Shown: piece by piece, positions 21,308-35,600 of the stretch
How the letters are laid out: the number at the start of each line of letters is the position of its first letter
Numbering within the stretch: position 1 is the first letter of the stretch
Source of the DNA: Sweltsa coloradensis
Taxonomy: Eukaryota > Arthropoda > Insecta > Plecoptera > Chloroperlidae
Assembly (NCBI GenBank): GCA_024449915.1
Contig: JAMZAV010001056.1
Coordinates: 372,001-436,000 of the forward strand
Length of the DNA stretch: 64,000 nucleotides
Direction of reading: 5' to 3'
Made by a program: the position numbers and the translations under genes
Notes under the pieces: model-generated
Seen by the model: only the letters and a program-made list of their open reading frames with translations
Told to the model about the DNA's origin: nothing
Database searches by the model: none

Positions 21308-23260
21308 AGGGAATTTCATTTTACTCTCAATTATGACGTGATCTTATATTTTATTCATAAAAACCCATTATGGAAAGTATTTTGCAAATTCATAAAACGC
21401 TATGGAAAACACTGCCCGTACGAAGTGCGAGGTAAGATTGCAAAGTTTACTCAATCTTTCAGCGGAATTTTGAGGAATCTTGAACGTTGTTTCAGTACAC
21501 CTTGGTTACTGCCATGCATTCAGCGTCTGACATTCACAACATGATCCGATTTAAAATATTTTTTAAAGAACAAAAGCAATGATTGTAGTTTAATTCAATG
21601 TTACATATTTTTAGCCTTTATTCAATATTTTATTATTGCTTGTACCATTGAGTAGAGAATTCCGTCATGAGAGAGATAACGCCAGTTACTATTCTAAGTC
21701 CATTTAGCTAGTTTGGATGTGCAAAGTGAGCGGTCGGGAAATAAATAAACGCTTGTTGATGTTTTATCTTAATTTAATAAATGATTGTCTTTTCTCATCA
21801 GAAAAGTTTACATTGTTTTAAAGTAGTCACACCATTGTTGAAGGAATTGGCACTTCTGCTTTGACATATTATTATGTTCTTTATAGTTCATATTTGTTTT
21901 TAAAAAATATATAGGCTCATACCTAGTAAACATATTTATTGATGTTGGTTTGAGCTCAAATAAATCACATGCGATTTTTAGAGCGAGGAATAGGATATGT
22001 GCAGATTGCCAATATGTGCAGATTGCCAGCCAGATAAAATAACAAGTATGTGTTTTTATGGTGAGGGCATCTGAGCACTTACAACACATTTTTACCTCTG
22101 CTTACTCAGAACAAAATAAAGTATCCTATGTACATAAAACCAATTCAGAAAGTATTCAACCAAAATGATGAAACTGTAGTCTAGATTGCTCATACTTTAT
22201 TGCACCATGGCACAATTCTCAATATTATTTAAATTTCTTAGCCAATATGATATTGGATTATTATTGGCCTAGACATTTGTACACGACTCTTATGTTCAAT
22301 CAAATACATACCATAAACTACTTTTCTACAGATTATAAGAGGCCTACAGTACCTCTAAAATAAATATCATAATCAATTTTGTTTCAAAATCCCTTTGCAA
22401 TTCCATATCATTAGGTATTCATTGTATTGGTTGCAAGTTTTAAATGTAAAATTAAAATTTTAATAAACTGCAGGTGTTTATTATTATTTTCCCTTCCAAT
22501 TTATTGTGTGTTTAGGTATTGAACAAACTAATATAGTAATATCCATATGTTCTTTGTGTTGCAATAACTATGTAGGCCTAACTGTAATATATATAAATTA
22601 ATATATATAGCTGTATAGGGAAATAATACAGAGTGGCAACCCAGATATTTCTAAATTTTTAAAAATAAAACAAACTTAGTTAACAAAGACCCATAAATGA
22701 GGAGTATACAAAAATTTTATAGGGTATTTTAACTGGAAGTTTGAGTACACACAAACAAACTTCATTTTCACAACACGTATTTACCTAGAAAAAACGAAGT
22801 AGGGTATATTGTATCGGTATCTATCCTATGATAACATACGGTAATGGATTCTGGCACCTGGGAGTCTTATTACCAGCTAGTTTGCATTTTGACAATTTGA
22901 AATCATTAAAGTTTTGTAAACTGAAGTTTGTAAGTGAACTATGTAGCATTGCTTTCTTACAATCTGTTAACTTGAATGTCCAGATTGAGACATTTTCACT
23001 TCAAATACAAAACATTGCTTTGCTAATGGTTGATTTACATAGATGTTTAAGGTATCCATTAAAGGCATAAGAATGAACTACAAAACCCATGCTAACTTTC
23101 ACACATACGGTGAAGGTTTAAGGCTTGTGATTAATTAATGAAGATTAACTTTCATTTTTTAAATACGAAATGTTACATCCTTAAAAACAGCCAATAAGAA
23201 TCAAGCTTTCATACGTGTCACGGTAATGGCAGAGCTAAGTAGTCCTTAGTCATCTCATCT
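21308..23260. other. AT-rich intergenic stretch; nothing recognised
   Basis: A frame at 21308-21430 ends at a donor-like GAG|GTAAGA, but no matching acceptor, homology or continuation was found. The rest is AT-rich. No RNA gene, repeat family or conserved exon was recognised. Confidence 0.5.
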
Positions 23261-23263
23261 AAA

Positions 23264-23269
23264 TTTATT
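23264..23269 (-). terminator. Putative polyadenylation signal of the mucin-like gene
   Basis: AATAAA on the minus strand, about 210 nt downstream of the TAA at 23477-23479. It is the first such hexamer after the stop that I noticed; the cleavage site is not determined. Confidence 0.4.
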
Positions 23270-23476
23270 TCCAATACCATTACACATAAAATCTTAAAAC
23301 AAAAACTAAAACATCTGTGTAAACCCACCACCTGTTCGTTTCCCCGATTTTGTTTAAAGTATAGTCTACATAATCAGAAGAACTCCACTGTGGGTATGCG
23401 TTTTAATAGGCCTAGCTGGTGTTTACAACGCCATGTTTAGCTTGTAGGTAGATGGTACTCTGACGACAGGAGCAGA

Positions 23477-23649
23477 TTACGATGCCCTGCTGCCACCTGG
23501 CAACAGCGTTCGCGGCCTACGCAATGCGTTTCCCCGCCTCCTTCCTACCAGGGACGCCAACCCTTGGGGCTGTTCTGGTTCAGCAGTCGCGGGACTTGAT
23601 ACTTCATCACCAGACTCGGGTGTCTCGTCACTCGATGGCGGCGTATCAT
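23477..23649 (-). CDS. Mucin-like gene, exon 14 (C terminus and stop)
   Basis: Acceptor TAGTTGCAG; phase 1 in. It encodes an acidic start (DDTPPSSDETPESGDE) and a basic end (GRRRGNALRRPRTLLPG) before TAA. The basic end echoes the Arg-rich modules of exons 10-13. Confidence 0.82.
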
Positions 23650-26600
23650 CTGCAACTAGAGAGGGAAAGTTTTTTGTTAAGTTTTTAAAGTTTCAGTTAG
23701 GTCATAATGAGTCGAAATTTAGCCAGTGGCTTAACTAGCCCTTGTTTCTCGGAGGGAGGGGGGGAAGCGAACATATTTGCATCCTCCAAAGATCAGTGGT
23801 CACAACCTCCAAAGATCAGTGGTCAGCAAACAGTTCGCCAGTCAGTCAGTGGTGTCATCCAAAAATAATTTATACATTTATATTCTGTTTAAGTACACGA
23901 TTGGAAATAATGGGGGTTTGGGAGCTGATGCGGGTCCAGGGCGGCACATAGCACCGGAATTTTTTTCGATTCTAAGAATGTGATTTAATTTTTTAATTTT
24001 TTTTTTTTACAGAACTCTTGTAAAAGATGTGTATACAAATATAGCGAAGTAAGCGAATGTATCAATATTTATAATATCTAAATAAATACCCCATGAAAAA
24101 TAGTGAGTGTATCCCCCTCTCCCCCCTCTGACCAAATTTGAGAGGTCGGTAGTCCCCCCTCTTCCCCCATAGTTACGCCACTGGCTTTAGCCTTGGGGAC
24201 TCATTGAATTCAACTAAAGTCTTCAACGAACAATTCCAGTAAGCCTACTGAATTTCCAATCACTGGACTTGAAACTTACCACTACTGGAGTCTTGAATCT
24301 CTGAGTCGGTGCTCTCTTTCACTTCGGCGGGGTGTCCCAGCTTCCTCCGGGGAATCAGGGGTCTCCTGACCGCTACTGGCGCCGGGGCTGTCGTCGGCTT
24401 CACGGCGCTGACACGCAGGCGCGGTCGGTTCCTCAGACGGGTGAGGGCATCGGGAGCAGGCGTTGTCACAACCTCTTGTGTCTGCAGGTGCAAGAATGGA
24501 AGTGGTTACAGTAGGATATATTGCCAGGTCTATTAGGTCTAGCTTAAATTGCCAATCGAGAAGATCAGTATTTAATTTGTGAAGACCTAGGTAGGGCTAC
24601 TTTACACTTCTTGGTGCACCCGAGAATAATAAGATACTAAATCTGAATGCTGGTTTTGTCCTCCTCACCTCTTCAGATTGCGCTTCCTCTTGGCTAGACG
24701 AGCTGGTTTGTTCGCTACCAGCATCTTCTGGCTCTGTGCTCGGAGCAAGGGTCGTCGAAGTGGCTGCTCCTAGGCGACCTCGTGGTGCAATGTTGACCCT
24801 GGCGCCTGGGCGAAGTGGGCGGGGTCCACTGCCAACGCTCAAACGATTCCTAGAGACATGCCATTATTTAGAAACTGTGCATAGTATAAATGAAAATAAA
24901 AATGATAAAGCTTGAGTGATGAAGAGTCTATTGAAGAGCAATGGTACCAACCTGCCGGGAACTCGGACTGACGCCGCTGTGGTCGAGGGTTCGGCCGATG
25001 ACTCGTTTGTCTCCTCGCCGCTGGACTCGGCTTTGGTTTCTTCGGAAACTGGGGCAGCGGTAGAGTGCAGTTTGATTGCTCCACCTCGGCGCCTCAAGTT
25101 AAACCTGAGAAGAAGGGAAGGTGTTAAAACCCAGAAAATAATTTTCCCATGATCCGAGCGTCGCGGAAGTAAAAAACCCAGAAAGGCCAAAACCCTGAAA
25201 ATGATGATAACTGAAACTTCAAAATCCTGTAAGTGCAATTTCCCGAAAGTGCAATTCCCTGCTAGTGTATTTTGTCTCATTTCTGGGAATTCACTTTCGG
25301 GGTTTTGCACTTCCTCACGGTTTTGATATTTCAATTTGTGCGTTCCCAACTCGTACTAAGTCGTAAGGCAAAAGGTGTGTAAGGCCCAAAATCCAATTCT
25401 TATGTTCTTATGACTAGATCTAAAGACGCGCCAATGAAAAATGCTTTGTGTCTGATACCGGAACTGAAGAACAGAGAGTCAAGTGATAGTTTATTTATGA
25501 AGACAGTTTTGTAAACGACTCTCTTTTCCCAAGACTTACGACTTGCACATTAAAATTTGCACCATGCACATTAGAACTAGTTTTGAATAATATTATCCTT
25601 TAGAGACACACTTCACGAGAATTTTGAAGATATTGCGTAATAACATTGGTCAAATTTTATGTTTTTAATTTCCCGTGGGTAGCCTGCCAGTGCCTGAGAT
25701 GCAATGAATCTCCTAGTTGGGACAATAATTATTATGAAGAGAAGTCTGAGGAATGGGTTAGAGGTCTCAATTCCTTTGCTTTTGCATTGACGACTGAGAT
25801 AAACCCCGGAAAAAAACTCTTTTGGTTACTCCAACGATTCTGCTGCAATCTCAACTAACCAACTAAATTCAGATCTTAAATGCACCAACAATCCAGAAGT
25901 TATTAATAAGTTGACAAACTCGGTAGCTTTGGTTCCAACCGGCCTTCGGGAGACCGGGTTCGATATCCGGCTGAAATGATTTTTTGATTTCTGGTTTGAT
26001 TTCCATAAAATTATTTGTGATGGTGTGGAAAAAAATCATGTTTGTTTTGTCTTACCTGTCAGCGAAGACTGGCTTGACGGGCGCTGCAGACGAAAGAGTG
26101 GCAGCGTGGGTCTCGTCAGCCGATGACGCCGCCGAGGGGCTTGTGGGCGTGGTCACCTTCGGAAGCCGAGCAGAGCCGAAGCGGTTCCTCGGCAATCCAC
26201 CGGCTCGGTGGTGAGTGGGCGGGGCCGCCTCAGACTTGGTGGCTTCCTGTTCGCTGGAGACTTCTTCCTCGGGCCGGGGGGAGGTGGACTTGGAGAAGCC
26301 TCGTCGACCGCCTGCTGACGTTACTCTGAGAACCGAACATGATGCACAGTTAAAAACATCATGAAGGATTGAAGGACCAAAATCAATTAGCATACGTAAC
26401 TTATAGAAATTACCAAGATCGTCACATTGAATTCCCAGAAAACAGCTGTCCACAATTCACATCCCCATTGGTGAAATTATCACAAGTAACCAGGCGTACA
26501 TGACGAAGAGTTTGTCCAATTTCCGCTTAGCGGTAATTTTAATAATTTTCGTTATTTGGTGAATACGCAACAGAAACACAAATTTATAAGAGGCGCTAGT

Positions 26601-29600
26601 AGTGTTTATGCAGGATATAACTGATCCACTATTAGTTCAGTAATATAAATGCAACCATCAGACTCAAACTGAAGGATTTATGTGTATTGTTGAGAACATT
26701 GTCTTAATGGCTCTTCCGAAACGTTGAATGATTTGTTCAATATTAGCCCTGCTTTAATAAATTATAAGACATATAAATGTGAGTTTAAAGTTTTATAAAG
26801 ACAGCCTTACCATTCATAACACAACACCTTTTAGCGGTAAGAACAACGCACTCCACAAACTTTTCATTCATGAATGGGAAATCTCTTGGTAGTAATTGTC
26901 CCGAATGCACCTACCTGTTACTACCAAAACGTGCCCTGGCCCTGGTACTGGTCTCGGCTGGTGCCTCTGTAGTTGACGTGCTCGCCGTATCGCTGCTTCC
27001 AGCTCGGAAACTTTTCCTGGGTGCACTTCCGCCTGCGCTTCCTCTCTGACGATAGCGTCCCCTACCGGCTGCTACTGCCGTCTCTGTGGTGGTGGTTGTT
27101 GTGGTCGGAGCTGGGGTGGTGGTCGTGGTGGTTGTGGTCGTCGGGGCTTCAGTTGTAGGCTCTAATGTCGTTGACACGTCCTCCTTTAATTTAAACACTT
27201 AGATTTTAGTTAGATGCTGATTGATAAAGAAGGCATTTTAGTGGACCAAAATGTACAATAATATCATATTATTCGTTTTCAATGGGTTAAGTACAGTGTT
27301 AAACCATAAAAAGGGCACATTTGTAGCAACATGAAAAAGGCAGCTCCATATTAAATCAACATGTGATTTTGACATATCCATAACATTTATATATTGAAAA
27401 TACAATAATAATTGAAAATAATCAAATGAGTAAATAAAATAAGTATAATAACGATGTTTAAATTAGTGAAGTTGGTTAATTTGTTTCTTCATAAAATTAT
27501 TATAATATGTATATATTATTATCTATTAAATTTTAATGGTTAACTCTCCCTCTGTCTTTGAGTGAGACTGACTGAATCCTGACTTACCAGCTCGGTGGTT
27601 AGATCATCGTCAGACGTCTCCTCGTCAATAGAGTTGCTCTCGGCTCTGGCCTGACTGAGGACGGCGTAAAGTTCGAGCGCTGCTTTGTCCATGGCAGCGT
27701 TGGTCAGACCCATGTCAACGTCGGTGATGGTGGTCAGTGAGAGGACGTCGTCGGGGACTTCGGTCACGGATGCGGGAACGCTAGAGATATCTGCAAGGGC
27801 GGGAAGAATTATACGGGTTGATTTATGTATATATATCTAGTGTACACCGGTGCATCATATTGCCGTAGAGTAACCCTAGGGGTGGAGCATACAATCTGCT
27901 CCTAAGGCATTTTAGGACACAAAACATGTTGCTTCGGTGTCAATCAGCTCAAATATGTTTTATTGTTTTGAATTACACATAATTTTGCCTTGGCTTTTCA
28001 AATATTATGTATTAAATTTGATATTTAATTTTTAAATGCAATTATGTAAAATGGACAAAAGTCCTATAGCAGTAACAATAGCAGTAATCATATGCAAATG
28101 GCCCAGACTTTTATTTGATATGCATACCACATGCGCATACCTCATGCCAGAAATAAATTGCACTCGGTCAAATCGTATTCAGGAGGATCAAGCAAATCCC
28201 TGGACCAAAAAGCTTTCTTCAAAAACCTTTGTTCCCTAATTTCGTGTCTAGTTTGGATTCTCTAGTCATACAGTAAAGTTAATATTTCATTTTTCCTCGT
28301 AGCAGATTCAAATTGTAGTTTTCTGAAAACATAAACGGTAGTAAAGTTTTATCTTACCCTCGTCCTCCTCGTCATCGGCGACGACCTGACCCCTGGAGCG
28401 GATGGCGGCGTCCGGACGGCGACTCAGTTGTCCTCGGCTGTGCGACTCTGACGGGATGTCGACGTCTTCCTCGTCGTTCAAAGATGCAGGGGCGGAGGTG
28501 GTTGAAGCCTGACCGCGACCTCGACCGCGGGGTTTAATAACCTCCTCTTCTTCGTTTGCTGTGACACCCAAAAATCTTACAGGTCCTAGAAGGATACATT
28601 TCAAACTGAAAGGATCAACGTTTCAGTCAAAACAATCATATATTATTAAAATGTCTAGTCACATGCACAGTTTAAAATTGATTTTTATTTAAAATACAAA
28701 AAAAACACAACATACGACTTGGGCGATATATTGATAATTTAGGATTTCTATCAATCGGTATAAAATATAAATCAAGAATATACTAGCATTGCTGCTTAAT
28801 ATTTATGAAATAGAAATTGCATTCAGAATTGGTACTTTGAACTAATAGAAGTATATTCATTGGTATAAAAAACTAGAAAAACTGGTGTTAAGTATAAGTA
28901 TACAAGGGAACTTGTAATTACGATCAATATCTAGATGTATGGCATGTTTTTGACTGTACATCTTTTTTATCCAAATTTATTCTAATTTCTAACCAAATCG
29001 CATTTGACAACATCTCGTCGTGAATTATTTTATTGATATAGTGAATTAAAAATTTGTTGTTTTTATTTACCGGCGGGTAGAGTTTTGGGAAACTCTGGCC
29101 TGGGGTCCTGGTCCCTTGAGGCGTCGCTGGATTGTGTTTTGAATGAGCTGGAGTCGACTAAATCCAGACTAGGCCGTCGGACGCTGTTGGTGCCACTGGA
29201 TCCCCTGACGCGGGTGACGGGGGCGTCCTGGGGTAAGGGAGTGGTCGATGCAATGCTGTTGCTGTTGTGGTTGGAGCGGGAGCGAGGGGGGAACCGGGTG
29301 TTCACGGGGAGACGCTCCTCGGCTACTACAGGCTCCTCGGTGGTCAACGTGCGACCACGGGTCCTGCAGGAGACACGCAAAACAACAAACATTGCAATTA
29401 GACGTTCCTCAATGAAATAAGTACTTGTTTAAAATGGTTTTTGAGTGTGTTTTTGTCAGATTTAATTGTGTGTCACATGAAAAAAATTGTTAGTGTTTAT
29501 TGACCTTGACAAGTCGTGTCATTAATTGTTCATTTATATATTCATCATAATAGTCAAAAATTGAATTACTCCAATAGTGAATGAATGTGAAACAAGACGA

Positions 29601-32600
29601 CCGTTTTTACCACCAGCCCGACTTCAAACTGGGCTGAGGTCTTCATTTTCAGGCCCGTCTCTAAAACTGCTGTGACGTCATGAACTGAGGGTTAGTTGCG
29701 ACCGCACGAAAAGTGGTGAGGTAGTGCAGACTGTTGGCTAGAGCGGAACCTCACGGCGGCTCGTATCGTCTCGATTAAACCTCCGCTAAATATGTTACAT
29801 CAGTTCTAGCGGTACGCCACGACTAGAGATTCTGGATAAGTAAACACCAGAGAGGCCATATACTACCACCATGTTTTTGTCAAACAATTTTTTTGCTGCA
29901 ACTGCCTTAAAGAAACAAATATTGCTTGACAACAGGCTTGAAAAATAAATGTCACCTACATGACTAAAACTTTCTGAAGGCAACTTTTATATATTTAAGT
30001 CAGCTGACGCAATTAATAAATAATTTTGCAAAAGCATGACGGCCGCCGGAAGCAGTGTATGTATGGCCACTCTCTGGTAGTAGGCTCTCTAGCCTCGACG
30101 TCAGTATGCTCGATTCCCGACATGGACGTCGGGGGCTCGGAGCGCAGCTGGGAGGAAACCAGAAACGAGCGTTTCTCCGTGTTGTAGAATAGGGAGTAGG
30201 AGAACCCTAAACGTAAATCACAGGCTTCTACATGATTTCATCCGCTCCTTACGTCCAGGTCGGGAATCTAGTATGAGCTAGGATGCTTGGCGCGCCAAGT
30301 CCCCGGTAGAGCGTGCTAGCTACGTACCTGAAGGCCGCGCCCCTCGCGGGGATGATCTCGTTAGCTGCATCAGGGGCAGCGGTGGTGGCGCGCTCTATGG
30401 AGCTGTACCTCGTCTTAGCGCTAGCTTTCTCTTCGGGCACGACGGCAGCCGCCTGTCCCCTCGTGCGTCCTCGGGTGGTCTCGTGGTGAGTCGCGTCGGC
30501 TTCCTTCTTGGGCAGGTACAGGCGGGAGGTGGTCGTGGGCCCGGCCGTGGTCGAGGTGGTGCTGCAATAACAAGGTGGGTTTAGCTGTCGACGTCGTTTT
30601 CATGTGTGGTAATTACAAAGAATCGTCGTCAAAATGAGGGAGAAGAAATGTAAGATCGTCGAGTTTTATTTTTAATATCTGAAGAACGCAACATGGTTTC
30701 AAGAAAATCGTTATGGCGCCCACTCAGAAAGCGGGAGACCCAGATTAAAGTTCTGATTAAAACCACGATTTTATATTACTACAGAGATCCGTAGTTTGAT
30801 TACTCAAAAGGGTAGATGCTCAAATGGGGTTCACCTAAGTTCGAGCCCACCATCCCCACCAAGTTTTATCAACGCCTGATACATATTCCACCCATTATAA
30901 GGGTATTTACCCGCTAAACACAAAAAAAACATATTTCACAGATGCTAATTAGCTATAAATGTACTGATCCATTGGGTTCACCATGGCACGAGACAAATTC
31001 TAAAACTTGATAATTTTCGAGCTATAGGTCTCGTCGGCAAATATCTCCCATAAGAAATAACATTGGGACTGTCTCTACCCCCCATGACCTTGGAGGATTT
31101 TTATCAGAAAAAATATTCACCTGATACTGCATAATCGTTTATTCTTCCTATTCTTTTCGTACATTTTGAGTTTTTTAAATTGGAGCTTCCGTTTAGTTAC
31201 AAATCGCTTATTGCCAAGAAGAAGTGAATTGTTTCGTGAGCCATATTTTCGCGTGTTTGTATATTTGTGCATTGTTTCAAAGCCGATCCTTTAAATGGGT
31301 CATTTAGATTGATACTTTGTTCTATTATAGAACTATTTTAGTAGCCTATCTATGTAAGACAAAAATATGTATATAATCCAATATAAGAATTTCACCAACA
31401 CTCAATTTTTATACAAAATTTTGTGTAAAAATTTTAAAATTCTTGTTAGGTCACATTTTGTAGATACAATTTTGTAATGGTCAATTTAGATTAGTATGCT
31501 ATAGAATACGTGGTAAAAATATTTTTTGGGAGTAAAAGCCCCTTTAAATTGCTATTGAACTGAATTGATTGGGTTGATTACATTTGGTGGAGGTGCCGGG
31601 TTCAAGGTGAACCCCTATTGGGTGAGGTCCGACCTGTCCCACTGACTCCCAGCGCCATCAAACCAAACACGTCCTGTATCGTCCATGTCACGTGTCACAA
31701 ACATGTCAGTCAGAGGTCATGTTTAGTTTTACCGTGTGACATGACACGCACAGACGACCGAAGGACAGAGAGATAAGTAATGCCTTTGGGTCTGTTTCGC
31801 TCCCTAACAATTCTTTAAATTCATATTAGGTTAAGAGAGTATAGGACATGGACTTAGGCAAATTGCTGTTCGCTCACCTGACTGACACTACAGGTGCCTG
31901 GAACTTTGAACGTATGTCACGAAAGTGGAAATATAGGGCTCTATGGTAACACATTTCTAAAATTTATTTTAAAATAATTTATAAAAAATTAATTAGTTTT
32001 CACGATTTTCCTTTTTGTTAAAAAGTCAAAAATTGATTATATTCGTGATTTTATTCTGACTCATTTATACAAAATATGTAAAATCTATTTCTGTAGGGCT
32101 GTCTATGTATACTTCATTGACAACTTTGCAAAGTTTCATATATACGTCGTATGCTTCTTGGCCGAGCGAATAGCTATGTGCTAACTGTCAAATGTGTGCT
32201 CTTCCAGCGTTATTGAGATATTAATAAAACCCTGTCATGTGATGGTGATTTTTTATTATAAAGATTTAGTTTCAAACAGTGTATCAAGGTTTTGCTGACA
32301 ATTAGTTCACAGTCTCACCCATGAAACGATGAAGTTAAGTAAAATCCAATATGTGCCTACAAACAAGGCAATTCATTTTATTCACTGCACATTTAAAAAA
32401 ACAAAATTACAAACCTCATTTGTAAACATTGAAATAATACATTAAAAACAAAATTCAAATGATATGTCAGAACACAAAATAAAAGTAATTCTATCTTGTA
32501 TGATACCATAGTGATTTACGCATCTTTCTTCATCAAAAAGACATTATATAACTGAAGTGATTTAATATCGTGATCAAAATCACAATCTTGATTAAAAGTA

Positions 32601-35600
32601 AATTAATTTTCATAACCGTTACTTCCTAAAGTGAACAAATAATCAAAAAGTATACTACTTTTACAAGATAACTTTCAAGAAAATTAGAGAAATTCCGTCA
32701 TGTTAAGATTACATTAATAATTATTAGGTGGTTATCGTGAATCATGTTTACAGTGTAATTGTTACCGTAATCAACAAACACAAATTGACGTTTCGTCTAT
32801 ATTTATTTGAAGAAAGTTTCGCACCTGTACAAGGAAGCATCTTTAGAGGCGTACGCGTGTCTTTCCCTAGGCTGGGTCGCGACAAGCGAGTTTCACTAGG
32901 CCTAGAACCAGTATTGTCTTCTCTTTCACTTCACTTGAGCGCGGCTCATCACTAATGTAAGTACGCTGTAGTACTAGTACACTTACGCGGAAGAAGGTTT
33001 CTATTTAGGATGAACGCTAAGAATCCCGGAAATATTATGTCATTATCGAGCTTTCTTCCGATGATGTTGGGTGTTGGGTCAATACACGACGCGAACCGAG
33101 GCACCATATGATAAATAATTTATAATCCGTGCCAGGAATCGACACAAAAATTTTAAAGGATGACAAAAATAAATTAACAAATTGGAATTTCAAACAGGAA
33201 ATTAAATAAATCAGATAAATTACGTAATTCATCATCACTGTTCTAGTTAATTTTGTTTTTACTGTCCATACGGAGACAGGTGGCAGTGTAGGGTTATATA
33301 GAAATGTCATGTCCATACCCCCTTAGCCAATCTACTTACCTCCCCTTGACTACTGCTGTCTTCTTCCCTCCTGTTCCCCCAGCGGCGTCGTTTTCATCGT
33401 CATCGTAGTAATAATAGACGTATTCGTATTCGTAGTCCTGTCCGTTAGGTCCTTTCTTGACCTCGATCCTGGACTGCTGGTTGGATCCTGCCGGTGTGAG
33501 GACCTTGTCGTCCAAGGGTGTGTCCACGAAGTCAAAGTCCTTGTTCTTGTTCTTGTTCTTCTCGGTCATCTTGGGGATGATGTTGACGGGGAGGATCTCG
33601 AATATCTCGGACGGTGACTGACTAGTGTGGTTTGGGAGGGGGGCTGTGGTGGACACTTCCTGGGGGGTACTGCAACATAGAGGAGGGGGTTAGCTAGAAA
33701 ACGGAGATAACTTTTACTGAGCTAGGCTAGTTGGAATAGTTTGTTATAAAATGAGATTTTTTTAAATTATGAAAAAATATGAACGTTGTCATTTTATTTT
33801 CTTCCTCTAGCAGCTAGCACACCATTTATATAAAACTTTGCATGTTTGCCACTTTGATAGTTTTACTTGTATTTATAAATAATAAATAAATAAATTGTAT
33901 TTAGAGTCTACCCATTCAGTTATATAACTGACTTTCAGTGGGGGACAGTAAATCAAAGCGACTAAGCCTACCCTGTAGGCCCGACGCAATCGACGAGTGA
34001 GCGATAACCAACCAAAGATCGATATTTTTAATAGGAAATATAGCAATCAGTGGTATGGACAGTGCGAACACCCGCGGATCAACACCAGAATCAACAAGAC
34101 CGATTCAGAACAACTCTGAATTTATTATGTGCTTCGTTGCTAGGACGGCTCCAAAGTCACCGTTTACAAACTCCTAAGACACGAACTGATGGACTCTGCA
34201 GTTAAAAAACTTCTGACTTTAGCGGGAATCGAACCCTGGACCTTCTGCATTGGAAGCAGATACGCTAACAACAAGACCAACGAGCCACACACAAGACCAA
34301 CGAGTGTTGTATTGGATTTTTTTAAAATTTGTAACAAAAAAATGTGTCTCATTAATAGATCGTACTTACGTCTCCGTGACATGTGTGCGATTTTTATTAT
34401 AAAAATCAATTAATGCTTACTGGCATCAGGAAAAAATATGCTATTGAATACAAAATCAATGTTAAAAGTTGGACCCGGTTCCTCCACCAAACAGTGATTA
34501 AAATACTTCAGTTTGGAGTTACATTAATATTTTCATCGTTTTTTTCTACGAGGTATATGACATATGACACGAACGATTTAGCCTGTTGGTTTCATACACC
34601 GATCAAGCTAGGAATTTGCGGATTGGAATGCGAAGCAAATAAAATAGATTGGCACGAAAGAAAGGTATGTGTGAGTAAGTGTTTGTTAACCGACCACTTT
34701 TCCCTTTCTTCCACCTGTTCTGTAGTGTAATGTGGCCACAAATAACCAGACCACAACGTTGTTTGTGTAAAGTAATAATTACCTACATTTAGCTTGCGTA
34801 TTAGAAAACCCGGCACCTCCACCAAAGAAGTGATTAAGAATATTTTGGTTTGGAGTTAAATTGTTGATATTTACAACGTGTTTTCTACGGGATATGACAC
34901 GGAAATAAGCCTATAAGTTTCTTACACCGATCAAGCTAGTAAGTATAGCGGTTTGGTATAATGCTAATTGGCATGAAAGAAGAGACAATTTTTATCCGAC
35001 CACTTTTCCATTTCTTCCACTTGTTTAACTTCAACCACAACGTTGTTTGTGTAAATTAATAATTGCCTATATTGAGCTTGCGTATTAGAAAACCCGGCAC
35101 CTCCACCAAACTAAAAGTACAAAGTATTAAATAATTTAACAATCGCAAGTTTTGTACAATGGATAATAGTTTTGATAATAAATTAGACAATAAAAATATA
35201 CTGCTCGTTATACATTAAAATATTAAGCTAATTGTGAATTGAAACTGACATGTTGTAGAGCGTTTCACAACAAGACGACTACGTCAACAAGTGACCCACC
35301 TGACTGCCTGTTCTTCTGCAGAGGGACAGTGATGATCCCTTCTTCCTCACCACCAGAGGGGAGTTCACGCCAAGCTCTGACGACGGCTTCACCTCGACTT
35401 CCTTCAACGTCAGCTCATCCTTGGAAGACACCTTGGTCACGTGGTCCACGGCGGAGAGTTTCTTGATCATCACCTTCTTCTCGTCGGCGCCGATGATCGT
35501 TCCTTCCAGTTTACCGGTGTCTCCCTTGGTCTCAACATTCACGTCCAGGGTTGGGGAGGAGGGCGCTAATGACGTCTCCTGCGAAACAAACAAAAATGTA

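Noticed and set aside
21272..21544. 90-codon plus-strand frame ending near a donor-like site
   Set aside because: Its start is inside the family D terminal repeat, and no homologous domain or partner exon was found.
24864..25349. 161-codon minus-strand frame taken as one exon
   Set aside because: Only 24952-25104 is bounded by splice sites with correct phase; the rest is intron that happens to be open.
29085..29420. 111-codon plus-strand frame
   Set aside because: Antisense to exon 6 of the mucin-like gene, which has matching splice sites and phase.
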